Origin: Sinorhizobium sp. A49
GTDB lineage: Bacteria; Pseudomonadota; Alphaproteobacteria; Rhizobiales; Rhizobiaceae
NCBI RefSeq assembly: GCF_002002725.1
Contig: NZ_MUNW01000059.1
Span: 186,001-250,000 of the forward strand
Reading direction: 5' to 3'
Length of the DNA: 64,000 nucleotides
Shown here piece after piece: positions 42,345 to 51,689 of the stretch (positions are counted from its first letter, which is position 1; each line of letters starts with the position of its first letter). The notes under the pieces are model-generated. The model searched no databases. It was not told where the DNA came from and was given only the letters and a program-made list of their open reading frames with translations. The position numbers and the translations under genes were made by a program.

Positions 42345-43137
42345 GGCGGTTCAGATGATCTATGAAAATCCGAAACAGGGCGCCCTGGCTCGAAATACCG
42401 AGCCGGCGGTAAATGTTCTTGCGGTGAATGCGGACGGTTCCTTCGGCGATGTTCATCGTCTTGCCGATCGACAGATTACTGTGCCCCCGCAGGATCAACC
42501 GCACGATGTTGCGCTGCTGCCGGGTCAGGCGCTCGGCACAGAGGCTGTCGAACGCGGTCTCGATCGCGTCGTCGTCCCGAGGTGCCGCCGCGACGACTTC
42601 ACTCTGCTGGCGCCAGTTCGACCGCACGGCCTCGCGCACGATCGGCTCGTAGATCCTCAGGCGCTCCAGTTCCTCGTCGGTGAACGGCGTGCCGCCGCGA
42701 CCGCGCATCAGGGAATAGGTCGCCTGGACCTGGTTATCGAGCGGAATGACGAAGCCGATCTCCTCGACCAGAACGCCGCTTTCCATCGAGATGCAGGGAT
42801 GCACTTCGGCCGAACTTGAAAAATCCGAATGGAAGAACTGGTCCGGCGCCAGCTCGCGCATGCGCCACAGCCCCGCCGGCTGGCCGCCGCTACAGGCGAC
42901 ATAGAACGGGTCGAGCAGGTAGGCGCCGCCGAGATAGGCGGAAAGCGCGCTGGCGGACACCTTCGCCGTATAGCCGTCATGCAGCACGATCGGCCGCTTG
43001 TCATAGGGATAGGCGAAGGCGACCGAGAGGTCGAAACTTGCGACCGAGCGCAGCATGCGGTCGAGCGCGCCGCCGAAATCCTGCGTTCCGATCAATCCGA
43101 TCAGGGCCGAAATATCGGCCGATTCCCGAGCCAGCAT
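42331..43137 (-). CDS. LuxR-family HTH transcriptional regulator
   Basis: A 268-aa protein with a C-terminal LuxR/GerE helix-turn-helix at about residues 195-260 (LTRQQRNIVRLILRGHSNLSIGKTMNIAEGTVRIHRKNIYRRLG). The N-terminal sensory part (about residues 1-190) includes GAYLLDPFYVACSGG and is not clearly an acyl-homoserine-lactone domain. The ATG at 43137 is preferred because GGGGAGAG lies about 10 nt upstream; an earlier ATG at 43218 would add 27 residues. It is divergent from the SDR/oxidase pair and probably regulates them. No luxI-type gene is near. Confidence 0.85.
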   Translation of the reverse strand: MLARESADISALIGLIGTQDFGGALDRMLRSVASFDLSVAFAYPYDKRPIVLHDGYTAKVSASALSAYLGGAYLLDPFYVACSGGQPAGLWRMRELAPDQFFHSDFSSSAEVHPCISMESGVLVEEIGFVIPLDNQVQATYSLMRGRGGTPFTDEELERLRIYEPIVREAVRSNWRQQSEVVAAAPRDDDAIETAFDSLCAERLTRQQRNIVRLILRGHSNLSIGKTMNIAEGTVRIHRKNIYRRLGISSQGALFRIFIDHLNRRQIY

Positions 43138-43273
43138 GCGCGTCGAACTCTCCCCCTGCCCGCGTATCCCCCATGGGATATCGACAGCCCTTACTTCGTC
43201 AACAATAATCCATCCCATGAGGACCGAGATCGCCGCACGAGACCGTGTGGCGCTTGAGCGCAAGGGGGATCAG

Positions 43274-44041
43274 ATGGCAGGCCGACTTTCGGGAAAAGTG
43301 GCGTTGATCAGTGGCGGGGCCGGCGGCTGCGGGCTTGCCGCCTCCGAACTCTTCGCCCGCGAGGGTGCAAAGGTCGGCATCGTCGATCTGCCGCGCAGCA
43401 AAGGCGAAGAGGTGGCCGCCGCCATCCGTGCGAACGGCGGCGAGGCGATCTTTGCGCCGGCGGATGTCTCGGTCTCGGCAGAGGTCAGTTCCGCCGTCAA
43501 GGCGGTCGCGGCGGCCTTCGGCGCGATCACCGTTCTCTTCAATCACGCCGGCATCCTGGCGGTCGGACCCTTCCTCGAAACGGAAGAGGACGAGTGGGAC
43601 CGACTGATGGCCGTCAACGTGCGCAGCATGTTCCTAATGACCAAGGCGGTGCTGCCGGGCATGCTCGCCGCCGGCGGCGGCAGCATCGTCTGCACCTCGT
43701 CGATCTCGGCCGTGGCGGCGACGCCTATGGAGGTTCTCTACGACACGACCAAGGGCGCCTGCCACATGTTCGCCCGCGCCATCGCCGTCGAATTCCGCGA
43801 CCGCGGCATCCGCTGCAACGCGGTCTGCCCCGGCTTCATCGCCACCGATCACGGCAAGCGCGAACTGGTCGGCCTCAGCAAATACGGCGTCGACGTCTCT
43901 GAGGCGGCGATCGCCGCCCAGCAGGGCCGCATGTGCGATCCGAAGGAAGTGGCGAACGCCGCACTGTTTCTGGCCAGCGACGAGGCGAGTTTCGTCAACG
44001 GCACGCATCTGTTCGTCGACAATTGCTTCACGGCGGCCTGA
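43274..44041 (+). CDS. SDR family NAD(P)-dependent oxidoreductase
   Basis: A 255-aa classical short-chain dehydrogenase. It has the cofactor motif SGGAGGCGLAASELF (TGxxxGxG type, with Ser and Gly-Gly), the NHAG motif in LFNHAGILAVGPF, the catalytic Ser in IVCTSSISAV, and the Tyr-x-x-x-Lys in LYDTTKGACHMFARA. The C-terminus has the usual ASDEASFVNGTHLFVDNCF. The start at 43274 has a GGGGG-type RBS. It lies 14 bp before the lactone-oxidase-like gene, so the two are an operon. Substrate unknown; a sugar or polyol is likely from context. Confidence 0.88.
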   Translation: MAGRLSGKVALISGGAGGCGLAASELFAREGAKVGIVDLPRSKGEEVAAAIRANGGEAIFAPADVSVSAEVSSAVKAVAAAFGAITVLFNHAGILAVGPFLETEEDEWDRLMAVNVRSMFLMTKAVLPGMLAAGGGSIVCTSSISAVAATPMEVLYDTTKGACHMFARAIAVEFRDRGIRCNAVCPGFIATDHGKRELVGLSKYGVDVSEAAIAAQQGRMCDPKEVANAALFLASDEASFVNGTHLFVDNCFTAA

Positions 44042-44055
44042 GAGAGGGGAAAGAC

Positions 44056-45291
44056 ATGCTTCAATCAGGTGGCCACTGGCGCAACTGGGTCGGAAACCAA
44101 TCATGCATCGTACGCCAGCGCGGCGCGCCGGAGAGCGAGGCGGCGCTCGCCGAAATGGTTCGCGAGGCGACGTCGCAGGGGCTCAACGTGCGCTGCGCCG
44201 GCTCCGGCCATTCCTTCACGCCGGTGGCTTTGACCAGCGGACTGCATCTGACGCTCTCGAACATGCAGGGCATCGTCAACATCGACCAGGCGCGCAAGCG
44301 CATCGCCGTGAAGGCGGGCACGACCATCAATCAGCTCGGCAAGGTCCTGAAGTCGAGCGGTCTCTCGCTCATCAACCAGGGCGACATCGACAGCCAGGCC
44401 TTGGCAGGCGCGCTGACCACCGGCACCCATGGCACCGGGGCCACGCTCGGCAACATGGCCTCGCAGATCGTCGGCATGCGGCTCGTGCAGCCGGATGGCA
44501 GCATTCTCGTCGTAGACGAGACGACGCCGGATCTCCTGGAGGCGGCGCGCGTCTCGATCGGCATGCTCGGCGTGATCTCCGAGATCACGCTGCAGGCGAT
44601 GGACAGTTACAACCTGCACGAAAAGCTCTGGCGCTGCACCTTCGACGAGATGATCGAGCAGCATGACGAGCTTGCGGCCAAGCACCGGCACTTCGGCTTC
44701 TTCTGGTGCCCGGTTCCCGAGAGCCGGCACTGCTACTGCCTGCCGGACACCGCATCGGTTTCGACCACCGACAAGACCTCGGATGTCTGCGAAATGAAGG
44801 TGATCGACATCACCGACCGCCCGCCGATGGAACAGGGTTTTGAGAAGATCGCCTATTCCTCGGAGATCTATCCGATCGAATACGTGCCGAACTTCCACGA
44901 GCTGGAATATGCGGTGCCCGTTGCCCATGGCAAGGATGCCGTCAAAGCAGTGCGCAAGCTGATGCTGGAAAAGCACCCGACCTGTATCTACCCGATCGAG
45001 TACCGGTTCACCGCAGGCGACACCGGCTGGATAAGCCCGTTCTTCGAACAGGATTCGATCACGCTTTCGGTCTCGGGCGAACCGGGCACGGACTACTGGG
45101 AATACTTGAAGGATGTCGACACGATCCTGCGCCAGTACGGCTCACGGCCGCATTGGGGCAAGCTGCATTTCCTCGGCGCCGAGGACGTGACCGCGCTCTA
45201 CCCAAGGTCTGGTGATTTCCGGGCGTTGCGGGCAAGGATCGACCCGGAGGGACGCTTCCTCAACGACCACCTGCGGCAGCTGTTTGGCTGA
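44056..45291 (+). CDS. FAD-linked oxidase, D-arabinono-1,4-lactone oxidase family
   Basis: A 411-aa flavoenzyme of the VAO/ALO family, which oxidises aldonolactones or alditols with oxygen or another acceptor. The FAD-binding domain contains RCAGSGHSFTPVALTSG, with the His that carries covalent FAD in relatives, and LAGALTTGTHGTGATLG. The C-terminal ALO domain ends with the HWGKLHF motif. No signal peptide is seen, so it should be cytosolic. GAGAGGGGAAAG precedes the ATG. With the SDR gene it suggests sugar or sugar-lactone oxidation. Confidence 0.85.
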   Translation: MLQSGGHWRNWVGNQSCIVRQRGAPESEAALAEMVREATSQGLNVRCAGSGHSFTPVALTSGLHLTLSNMQGIVNIDQARKRIAVKAGTTINQLGKVLKSSGLSLINQGDIDSQALAGALTTGTHGTGATLGNMASQIVGMRLVQPDGSILVVDETTPDLLEAARVSIGMLGVISEITLQAMDSYNLHEKLWRCTFDEMIEQHDELAAKHRHFGFFWCPVPESRHCYCLPDTASVSTTDKTSDVCEMKVIDITDRPPMEQGFEKIAYSSEIYPIEYVPNFHELEYAVPVAHGKDAVKAVRKLMLEKHPTCIYPIEYRFTAGDTGWISPFFEQDSITLSVSGEPGTDYWEYLKDVDTILRQYGSRPHWGKLHFLGAEDVTALYPRSGDFRALRARIDPEGRFLNDHLRQLFG

Positions 45292-45326
45292 TACCGGCCT
45301 TGCGTTGATGAAACCGCCAAAACAAG

Positions 45327-45358
45327 AACGCCGCGCGTCCGGAGGGACGCGCGGCGTT
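45327..45358. terminator. Bidirectional intrinsic terminator, lactone oxidase/grpE
   Basis: A perfect 14-bp stem (AACGCCGCGCGTCC and its complement) with a GGAG loop lies between two convergent genes, 35 bases past the oxidase and 21 past grpE. Confidence 0.8.
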
Positions 45359-45378
45359 TCAGCAATTCAGAGCGCAGC

Positions 45379-45990
45379 TCAGGCCGCCGGGCTGTCGCCC
45401 TCTGTCGCGGCGGCCTTCGGGCCGCCCTTGGACACGCCGACCATGGCCGGGCGCAGAACGCGATCGCCGATGGTGTAGCCGGCCTGGACGACCTGCAGCA
45501 CCGTGTTGTTCGGCACATCGGCGTTCGGGATTTCGAACATGGCCTGGTGGAAGTTCGGGTCGAACTTCTGACCTTCCGGCTCCAGCTTCTTCACGCCGTG
45601 GCGCTCCAGCGCCGACAGCATGGCGCGCTCGGTCATCTCGACGCCTTCGATCAGGGCGTTGAGGCCGGTTTCGCCGGCTTCCTTGGCTTCCGCCGGAATG
45701 GCATCGAGCGCACGGCGCAGATTGTCGGAGACGGCCAGCATGTCGCGGGCAAAGCCTGCGACCGAATAGGACTTGGCATCCTTGACGTCGCGCTCGGTGC
45801 GGCGGCGCAGGTTGTCCATCTCGGCAGCGAGCCGCAGATACTTGTCGCGCAGGTCGTTGTTCTCGGCGCGCGCAAGTTCCAGCGGATCGGGTTCGGCAAC
45901 CGGCGCCGCTTCCACAGCCTCGGGTGCAGCGTTGACTGCCTCGTCGGTGGCGGCAGCTTCGTGTCCGTGCTTGTTTGTTTCGTCGGTCAT
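45379..45990 (-). CDS. grpE: Co-chaperone GrpE
   Basis: Nucleotide-exchange factor of DnaK. The 203-aa protein has an acidic Ala/Glu-rich N-terminus, a long coiled coil (about residues 40-105, [23 protein letters not shown]), and the C-terminal beta domain with [25 protein letters not shown] and [19 protein letters not shown]. It lies 165 bp downstream of hrcA on the same strand, the usual heat-shock pair. Confidence 0.96.
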   Translation of the reverse strand: MTDETNKHGHEAAATDEAVNAAPEAVEAAPVAEPDPLELARAENNDLRDKYLRLAAEMDNLRRRTERDVKDAKSYSVAGFARDMLAVSDNLRRALDAIPAEAKEAGETGLNALIEGVEMTERAMLSALERHGVKKLEPEGQKFDPNFHQAMFEIPNADVPNNTVLQVVQAGYTIGDRVLRPAMVGVSKGGPKAAATEGDSPAA

Positions 45991-46155
45991 GACGTTCTCC
46001 GGTGTATCGTCTGTCGTGTCTTTCGCATTTTCACACCCGCGCGCAACGATGGCCGCATGGCGTAAGAATGCCCAGTGACTGGATTTGATGCCGATATCGA
46101 GGTTTAGGGCCGAAAAATCAAGGGTACAATGCAGTCTGTGGCCAAAAGCGCTCGT

Positions 46156-47235
46156 TCAGCGCGAAAGCCGCGACATCAGCTGCGCGGTATAATCGACCAT
46201 CGGCACGATGCGCGAATAGTTGAGCCGCGTCGGACCGATGACGCCGACGGCGCCGACGATCCGATCTTCGCTGTCGCGATAGGGCGCTACGATCAGCGAC
46301 GAACCAGACAACGAAAACAACTTGTTCTCCGAGCCGATGAAGATCCTGACGCCAGGACCGCTCTCGGCGAGATCGAGCAGCTCGATCAGGCTGTCCTTCT
46401 TTTCCAGATCGTCGAAGAGCATGCGCAGGCGGTCGATATCCTCGGTACCCTCAAGGCCCTCGAGCAGGTTCGCCCGGCCGCGAACGATCAGTCGCGCCGG
46501 CTTCTCATCGCCTTCGCTGCCGGACCAGATCGCCAGCCCGCGCTCAACCAGGTCCTGGGACAGGGCATCGAGTTCGCTGCGCACGGTCTGCTTGACCGTT
46601 TCAAGCTGCGAGCGCACTTCGCCGATCGTCTGGCCGGCGAGATGGGCGTTGAGGAAGTTCGCCGCTTCCGTCAGTTGCGAACTCGTCACGCCGGCGGGAA
46701 GCTCGATGATGCGGTTTTCGACCTGATCGTGTTCGCCGACGAGCACGGCGAGCGCCTTGGTCGGCGCCAGCCGGATGAACTCTACATGCTTCAAGACCGG
46801 ATCGTTCTTGGCGGTGATGACAAGGCCGGCGCCGCGCGACATGCCTGATAGCATCTGGCTTGCCTCGGCCAGCAACGTGTCGACCGGCTGCGTATGATCG
46901 CTGCGCCGGACGTGGCGGTCGATCGAGGCGCGGTCCTCCGGGGAGAGATTGCCGACCTGCATGAAGGCGTCGACGAAGAAGCGCAGGCCCGTCTGCGTCG
47001 GCAGCCGACCGGCGCTGACATGCGGCGAATAGATGAGCCCGAGATCTTCGAGATCGCTCATCACATTGCGCACGGAGGCCGGCGACAGCGACATCGGCAG
47101 CAACCGCGAAAGGTTGCGGGAGCCGAGCGGTTCGCCGTTGTTCAAATAGGTTTCGACGATGCGACGGAAGATTTCACCGGAACGCTCGTCCAGCGCCGCC
47201 GCGATATCGGTCACTCCGGGATTGCGCAGTACCAT
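46156..47235 (-). CDS. hrcA: Heat-inducible transcription repressor HrcA
   Basis: Represses groESL-type genes through the CIRCE element and is itself GroEL-dependent. The 359-aa protein has an N-terminal winged helix (about residues 1-85: [36 protein letters not shown]) followed by GAF-like and dimerisation domains ([43 protein letters not shown]). The ATG at 47235 has GGAG 4 nt upstream. No CIRCE element was seen in this window, so its targets lie elsewhere. It is divergent from rph. Confidence 0.95.
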   Translation of the reverse strand: MVLRNPGVTDIAAALDERSGEIFRRIVETYLNNGEPLGSRNLSRLLPMSLSPASVRNVMSDLEDLGLIYSPHVSAGRLPTQTGLRFFVDAFMQVGNLSPEDRASIDRHVRRSDHTQPVDTLLAEASQMLSGMSRGAGLVITAKNDPVLKHVEFIRLAPTKALAVLVGEHDQVENRIIELPAGVTSSQLTEAANFLNAHLAGQTIGEVRSQLETVKQTVRSELDALSQDLVERGLAIWSGSEGDEKPARLIVRGRANLLEGLEGTEDIDRLRMLFDDLEKKDSLIELLDLAESGPGVRIFIGSENKLFSLSGSSLIVAPYRDSEDRIVGAVGVIGPTRLNYSRIVPMVDYTAQLMSRLSR

Positions 47236-47394
47236 GTCGCTCCATGTTCGCAGGCCAATCCTGCCGCCGGAAATATAGTGATCCCCGCGCCCGATAGCAA
47301 AAGGGAAAAATCGCCGCGATCCCCAGCTATCCACCGGTTCCCTTTACCTCTGCCATGCTCTAGAAGGCTCACCAGATACGATAGGAGTTTGATG

Positions 47395-48114
47395 ATGCGG
47401 CCATCCGGCAGAAAAATCGACCAAATGCGCAAGGTTTCGTTCGAGCGCAATTTCTCCAAGCACGCGGAAGGCTCCTGTCTGGTGCGGTTCGGCGATACGC
47501 ACGTTTTGTGCACCGCCAGCCTTGAAGAGAAGGTTCCGGCCTGGCTGCGCAACGGCGGCAAGGGCTGGGTGACGGCCGAATACGGCATGCTGCCCCGCGC
47601 CACCGGCGAGCGCATGCGCCGCGAAGCCTCGAGCGGCAAGCAGAGCGGCCGCACCCAGGAAATCCAGCGCCTGATCGGCCGGTCGCTGCGCGCCGTCGTC
47701 GATCTGCCCGCGCTCGGCGAGCGCCAGATCTCGATCGACTGCGACGTCATCCAGGCTGACGGCGGCACGCGCACCGCCTCAATCACCGGCGCCTTTGTGG
47801 CGCTGCACGACTGCCTGAAGTGGATGGAAGCCCGCAACATGGTGAAGGTCGAGAAGGTCCTGAAAGACCATGTCGCCGCTATCTCCTGCGGTATCTTCGC
47901 CAACCAGTCGATCATCGACCTCGACTATCTCGAAGATTCCGCTGCCGAGACGGACGCGAACTTCGTCATGACCGGAACCGGCGGCATCGTCGAGATCCAG
48001 GGCACCGCCGAAGGCAAGCCCTTCAGCGAAGAGGAATTCGCAGGCCTGCTCGGGCTTGCAAAGACCGGTATCGCCGAGCTCGTCGCGCTGCAGAAGCAGG
48101 CGATATCAGGCTGA
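47395..48114 (+). CDS. rph: Ribonuclease PH
   Basis: A phosphorolytic 3'-5' exoribonuclease for tRNA 3' trimming. The 239-aa protein matches the family length. It starts [19 protein letters not shown] and has [18 protein letters not shown], with the phosphate-site Arg residues, and [20 protein letters not shown] at the metal site. An ATG one codon earlier (47392) is nearly as good; AGGAG precedes both. It is divergent from hrcA, a common rhizobial arrangement. Confidence 0.95.
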   Translation: MRPSGRKIDQMRKVSFERNFSKHAEGSCLVRFGDTHVLCTASLEEKVPAWLRNGGKGWVTAEYGMLPRATGERMRREASSGKQSGRTQEIQRLIGRSLRAVVDLPALGERQISIDCDVIQADGGTRTASITGAFVALHDCLKWMEARNMVKVEKVLKDHVAAISCGIFANQSIIDLDYLEDSAAETDANFVMTGTGGIVEIQGTAEGKPFSEEEFAGLLGLAKTGIAELVALQKQAISG

Positions 48115-48131
48115 CGAAAAGGACGGAGACC

Positions 48132-48527
48132 ATGGCCCCGGCGCTCGAAGGCATTCTCGAGACCGCGCTCTATGCGTCGGATCTCGACAGCGCCGAGGCC
48201 TTCTACGGCGGCGTGCTCGGGCTGGAAAAGATTACGCGCGCCGGCAATCGGCATGTGTTCTTCCGTTGCGGCCCGGGCGTTCTGCTGATTTTCAATCCGA
48301 CGGAGACGATCAAACCGCCTCTGTCGCATGGCACCACCGGCCAGGGCCACATGTGCTTCCGCGTCGCACGCGAGGCGCTCGATGCGTGGAAAGCCAAACT
48401 GGAAGCAGCCGGCATTGCGATCGAGGCCGATGTTGCCTGGCCGAACGGCGCCCGGTCCTTCTATTTCCGCGATCCGGCTGGAAACAGCCTGGAATGCGCG
48501 GAGCCGGGCCTCTGGTCCATCGAATGA
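48132..48527 (+). CDS. VOC-superfamily (glyoxalase/bleomycin-resistance-like) protein
   Basis: A 131-aa protein with one complete vicinal-oxygen-chelate fold made of two beta-alpha-beta-beta-beta modules: ILETALYASDLDSAEAFYGGVLGL, GHMCFRV in the middle, and a C-terminal RSFYFRDPAGNSLECAEPG. Metal ligands are plausible at His (GHMCF) and Glu (SLECAE). Substrate unknown. It sits 17 bp after rph and 42 bp before rdgB, so it is cotranscribed with RNA/nucleotide quality-control genes. Confidence 0.85.
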   Translation: MAPALEGILETALYASDLDSAEAFYGGVLGLEKITRAGNRHVFFRCGPGVLLIFNPTETIKPPLSHGTTGQGHMCFRVAREALDAWKAKLEAAGIAIEADVAWPNGARSFYFRDPAGNSLECAEPGLWSIE

Positions 48528-48569
48528 AACGTGGCCCCTGCGCCCGCATCTTTTAAGAGACGACACATC

Positions 48570-49214
48570 ATGCGCACATTGGATGACAAGACACTCATCG
48601 TCGCCAGCCACAACGCCGGCAAGATCCGCGAGATCCGCGACCTGATCGGCCCGCTCGGCTTCCAAGCCAAGTCGGCGGCCGACCTCAACTTCGTGGAGCC
48701 GGACGAAACCGGCACGACGTTCGAAGAAAACGCGACGATCAAGGCGCTAGCCTCGGCCAAGGCATCGGGTCTGCCGGCGCTTTCGGACGATTCCGGCCTG
48801 GCGATCGACGCGCTTGACGGCGCGCCCGGCGTTTACACCGCCAATTGGGCCGAGCGCGAAGACGGCAGCCGCGATTTCGCAATGGCGATGCAGAAGGTCG
48901 AGGACGCGCTGCAGGACAAGGGCGCAAGCGCGCCTGAGAAGCGCACGGCCCGTTTCGTCTCCGTGCTCTGCCTTGCCTGGCCGGACGGCCATGTCGAGCT
49001 TTTCCGCGGCGAAGTCGAGGGCCACGTCGTCTGGCCGCCACGCGGCGACCAAGGTTTTGGCTATGATCCGGTCTTCCAGCCGAAGGGGTACGACACCACA
49101 TTCGGCGAAATGAGCGCAGACGAGAAACACGGATGGAAGCCGGGCGATAGTGAAGCCTTGTCGCACCGCGCCCGCGCGTTCAAGATCTTCGCCGAAACCT
49201 GCCTTGGAGCCTGA
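48570..49214 (+). CDS. rdgB: Non-canonical purine NTP pyrophosphatase (RdgB/HAM1)
   Basis: Hydrolyses ITP, dITP and XTP to keep them out of nucleic acids. The 214-aa protein carries the substrate-binding [14 protein letters not shown], the metal site with [36 protein letters not shown] and the final SHRARAF. It lies in the rph-VOC-rdgB-hemW run, all on the plus strand. Confidence 0.96.
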   Translation: MRTLDDKTLIVASHNAGKIREIRDLIGPLGFQAKSAADLNFVEPDETGTTFEENATIKALASAKASGLPALSDDSGLAIDALDGAPGVYTANWAEREDGSRDFAMAMQKVEDALQDKGASAPEKRTARFVSVLCLAWPDGHVELFRGEVEGHVVWPPRGDQGFGYDPVFQPKGYDTTFGEMSADEKHGWKPGDSEALSHRARAFKIFAETCLGA

Positions 49215-49337
49215 CGCGGAAACGTGTATGCGGTGTGCCGCACCGTCGCCGTTCCAGTTTACGAGAACAGATCACGTTCATGACTTTGGATCGATCGGGC
49301 CAACGTCATCGAGATCCACCGCATGAGAGACGCAACA

Positions 49338-50519
49338 ATGCAGACGGCCACGCTATCGGCGATCGGTGACGGCATGGACCCCGGCTTCGGGATCTATGTG
49401 CACTGGCCGTTCTGCGCGGCCAAGTGCCCCTATTGCGACTTCAACAGCCATGTGCGCCACCAACCGGTCGACCAGCCGCGCTTCGTCGCCGCCTTCCTCA
49501 AGGAAATGGCAGACGCGCGCGAGCTTTCCGGTCCACGCACGGTCACCAGCATCTTCATGGGTGGCGGCACGCCGTCGCTGATGGATCCGGCAACCGTCGA
49601 TGCCATCCTTTCGGGCATCGCCCGCGAATGGCATGTGCCCGATGGCATCGAGATCACCATGGAGGCGAACCCTTCGAGCGTCGAGGCGACGCGCTTCCAC
49701 GGTTACCGCGCCGCCGGCGTCAACCGGGTCTCGCTGGGCGTCCAGGCGCTGAACGACCGGGATCTCAAATTCCTCGGGCGGCTGCACAATGTCGAGGACG
49801 CGCTGAAGGCGATCCGACTGGCGCGCGAAATCTTCCCACGCATGTCCTTCGACCTGATCTATGCCCGCCCCAACCAGACCGTCGAGGAATGGGAGCGCGA
49901 GCTCAAGGAGGCGGTCTCCTATGCCGTCGACCACCTGTCGCTCTACCAGTTGACGATCGAGGAAGGCACGCCCTTCTTCGGCCTGCACAAGGCCGGCAAG
50001 CTGATCGTTCCTGATGGCGAGCAATCGGCGGTCCTCTATGAGGCGACCCAGGACATCACCGCGTCGATCGGCATGCCGGCCTATGAGGTGTCCAACCACG
50101 CCCGCCCGGGCGCCGAAAGCCGCCATAACCTCACTTACTGGCGCTATGGCGACTATGCCGGCATCGGCCCAGGTGCCCACGGCCGTCTCAGCGTCGGTGG
50201 CGCCAAGGTGGCAACAGCAACCGAACGCAAGCCGGAAGAATGGCTTCGACTGGTCGAAACACACGGCCACGGCATGGTCGAGCGCGAAGTGCTCGATCTG
50301 GAAGCGCAGTCGGACGAATTGCTGCTGATGGGGCTGCGGCTCAAGGAAGGCGTCGATCTCGCCCGCTGGCAGACGCTGTCCGGGCGCGATCCCGATCCGG
50401 ACCGCGAACAGTTCCTGATCGACCATGGCTTCATCGAGCGGCTGGGCAACTCGCGCCTGCGCTGCACGCCCTCGGGCATGCTGATCCTCGACGCCGTCGT
50501 CGCCGACCTCGCCTGCTGA
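49338..50519 (+). CDS. hemW: Radical SAM heme chaperone HemW
   Basis: Related to coproporphyrinogen III oxidase HemN but likely a heme-trafficking protein. The 393-aa protein has the radical-SAM cluster motif HWPFCAAKCPYCDF (CxxxCxxC), GGGTPSLMDP and the HemW-type C-terminal domain. It lacks the N-terminal extension of true HemN. The ATG at 49338 is chosen with GAGAGAC upstream; 49323 is possible. In the S. meliloti order it follows rdgB. Confidence 0.92.
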   Translation: MQTATLSAIGDGMDPGFGIYVHWPFCAAKCPYCDFNSHVRHQPVDQPRFVAAFLKEMADARELSGPRTVTSIFMGGGTPSLMDPATVDAILSGIAREWHVPDGIEITMEANPSSVEATRFHGYRAAGVNRVSLGVQALNDRDLKFLGRLHNVEDALKAIRLAREIFPRMSFDLIYARPNQTVEEWERELKEAVSYAVDHLSLYQLTIEEGTPFFGLHKAGKLIVPDGEQSAVLYEATQDITASIGMPAYEVSNHARPGAESRHNLTYWRYGDYAGIGPGAHGRLSVGGAKVATATERKPEEWLRLVETHGHGMVEREVLDLEAQSDELLLMGLRLKEGVDLARWQTLSGRDPDPDREQFLIDHGFIERLGNSRLRCTPSGMLILDAVVADLAC

Positions 50520-50528
50520 CGCGCTTGC

Positions 50529-50549
50529 GGGCGGGCGAAAGCCCGGCCC
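50529..50549. terminator. GNRA-loop hairpin between hemW and GST
   Basis: CGGGC (50532-50536) pairs with GCCCG (50541-50545) around a GAAA loop, partly extended outward by GG/CC pairs. It sits between two convergent genes. No T run is present. Confidence 0.4.
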
Positions 50550-50571
50550 GTATTACCCGACGGGAAAAGGA

Positions 50572-51186
50572 TCAGTCGTGCGTTTCGCCCGATAGCGGCG
50601 TCGCGCGCATTGATGGTCTGGCTTCGAAGGCATCAAACCAGTCGGTCAGCGTCTTGCGGTCACGGAACGATGGCAGATGGCGAAAAGCCATCCAGGACAA
50701 AGTCGTCGCAAGAGCAACGTGACCGATATCGAGCGGCGCATCGACATCGAGCGTCTGCTCCAGCCAGTCATAGGTCTGTTCGACCTTTTCGCTGTAGCCG
50801 TCGGCCAGGGCCGGGTAGCGCAGACCTGCCGGACGCCGATCCGTTTCCCAGCGAAGCCCGATCCCCGCCTGCGCCAGGCCTTGCGCGACGGCCTGCAATC
50901 TCAGCGCCCGCCAGCGCGCCTCGCCGCTTTCGGGGATCAGTTTGCGGCCGTCATGAAGCGTATCGAAATAGGCGCAGATGACGTCGGAATCGAAGATCGC
51001 CTCATCCTCGGGGCGCAAGAGCACCGGCACCTTGCCGAGCGGGTTTTCGGCATGAACCTTTTCGTTGCGCAGCGTCGGGCTGGTTTCGTGATGGATCACC
51101 TGCAAGCGCTCGGCGATGCCGACCTCGTGGGCGAAGACGAGCGCCTTGCGGGCAAAGGGAGAGTGGGTCTGGTAGTAAAGGATCAT
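50572..51186 (-). CDS. Glutathione S-transferase family protein
   Basis: A 204-aa protein with an N-terminal thioredoxin-like domain (YYQTHSPFARKALVFAHEVG, ENPLGKVPVLL with the cis-Pro, IFDSDVICAYFD for glutathione binding) and an all-helical C-terminal domain. The catalytic residue is probably Ser (HSPFARK). The ATG at 51186 has GAGG upstream. It is downstream of the ECF-sigma operon but separated by a terminator, so likely transcribed on its own. Substrate unknown. Confidence 0.88.
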   Translation of the reverse strand: MILYYQTHSPFARKALVFAHEVGIAERLQVIHHETSPTLRNEKVHAENPLGKVPVLLRPEDEAIFDSDVICAYFDTLHDGRKLIPESGEARWRALRLQAVAQGLAQAGIGLRWETDRRPAGLRYPALADGYSEKVEQTYDWLEQTLDVDAPLDIGHVALATTLSWMAFRHLPSFRDRKTLTDWFDAFEARPSMRATPLSGETHD

Positions 51187-51247
51187 GGTGCCTCGCGCGC
51201 ATTGTGAAATCATCGATCCCGCGAAGATGTATTGCATCGATCAAGAG

Positions 51248-51274
51248 AAAGGCGCTCTGTTTTGGAGCGCCTTT
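51248..51274 (-). terminator. Intrinsic terminator of the ECF-sigma operon
   Basis: A perfect 10-bp stem AAAGGCGCTC/GAGCGCCTTT with a 7-nt loop, followed on the minus strand by TCTCTTG after the stem T's. It lies 19 bases past the DUF1801 stop and separates the operon from the GST gene. Confidence 0.8.
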
Positions 51275-51293
51275 CGCAAGTTTGTTTCGTCGC

Positions 51294-51662
51294 TCAGGAT
51301 TTGAACGGATCGCCCTTCTCGACGTTGAGTGCGATGCCGCGAGCCACCAGCCGCGCCATCTGAGCCAGATCGACCTCGCCCAGTGCTTTCACTTTGATGA
51401 AGGCCATGTCGCCCTTGCCGCCACCCTTGGCCAGGCGCGGGTCTAGGTCGAGCATATCGGCGCCGCGCCAGAAGCCCAGCGTCACGTGATCCTTGGCGGC
51501 CTTGATCAGGCAGACCGGTCCGCCGGCCTCATAGATCGGATGGCCCCATTTCACGCTGTCTTTGGTGCCGCCGGCAGCGAGGATGGCGCCGTGCAACGCC
51601 TTCGCCACATCAGCCGGCGTACCCGAGAGGCCGGTGATGTAGTCGTTGACCGTCTTATTCAT
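51294..51662 (-). CDS. DUF1801 domain protein
   Basis: A 122-aa protein of the DUF1801/YdhG-like fold: NKTVNDYITGLSGTPADVAK at the N-terminus, DSVKWGHPIYEAGGPVC in the centre (the family WG-P-Y core) and a lysine-rich C-terminal half (KGGGKGDMAFIKVKAL). No signal or membrane segment. Function unknown; relatives have been called iron chaperone-like without firm proof. It is the last gene of the ECF-sigma operon, before a strong terminator. Confidence 0.85.
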   Translation of the reverse strand: MNKTVNDYITGLSGTPADVAKALHGAILAAGGTKDSVKWGHPIYEAGGPVCLIKAAKDHVTLGFWRGADMLDLDPRLAKGGGKGDMAFIKVKALGEVDLAQMARLVARGIALNVEKGDPFKS

Positions 51663-51689
51663 GCTTCAAGGTCTCCTTGTCGGCCGTGT

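Noticed and set aside
42331-43137. Quorum-sensing LuxR with a luxI partner
   Set aside because: No luxI-like gene is near and the N-terminal domain does not show a clear autoinducer-binding pattern, so it is called only LuxR-family.
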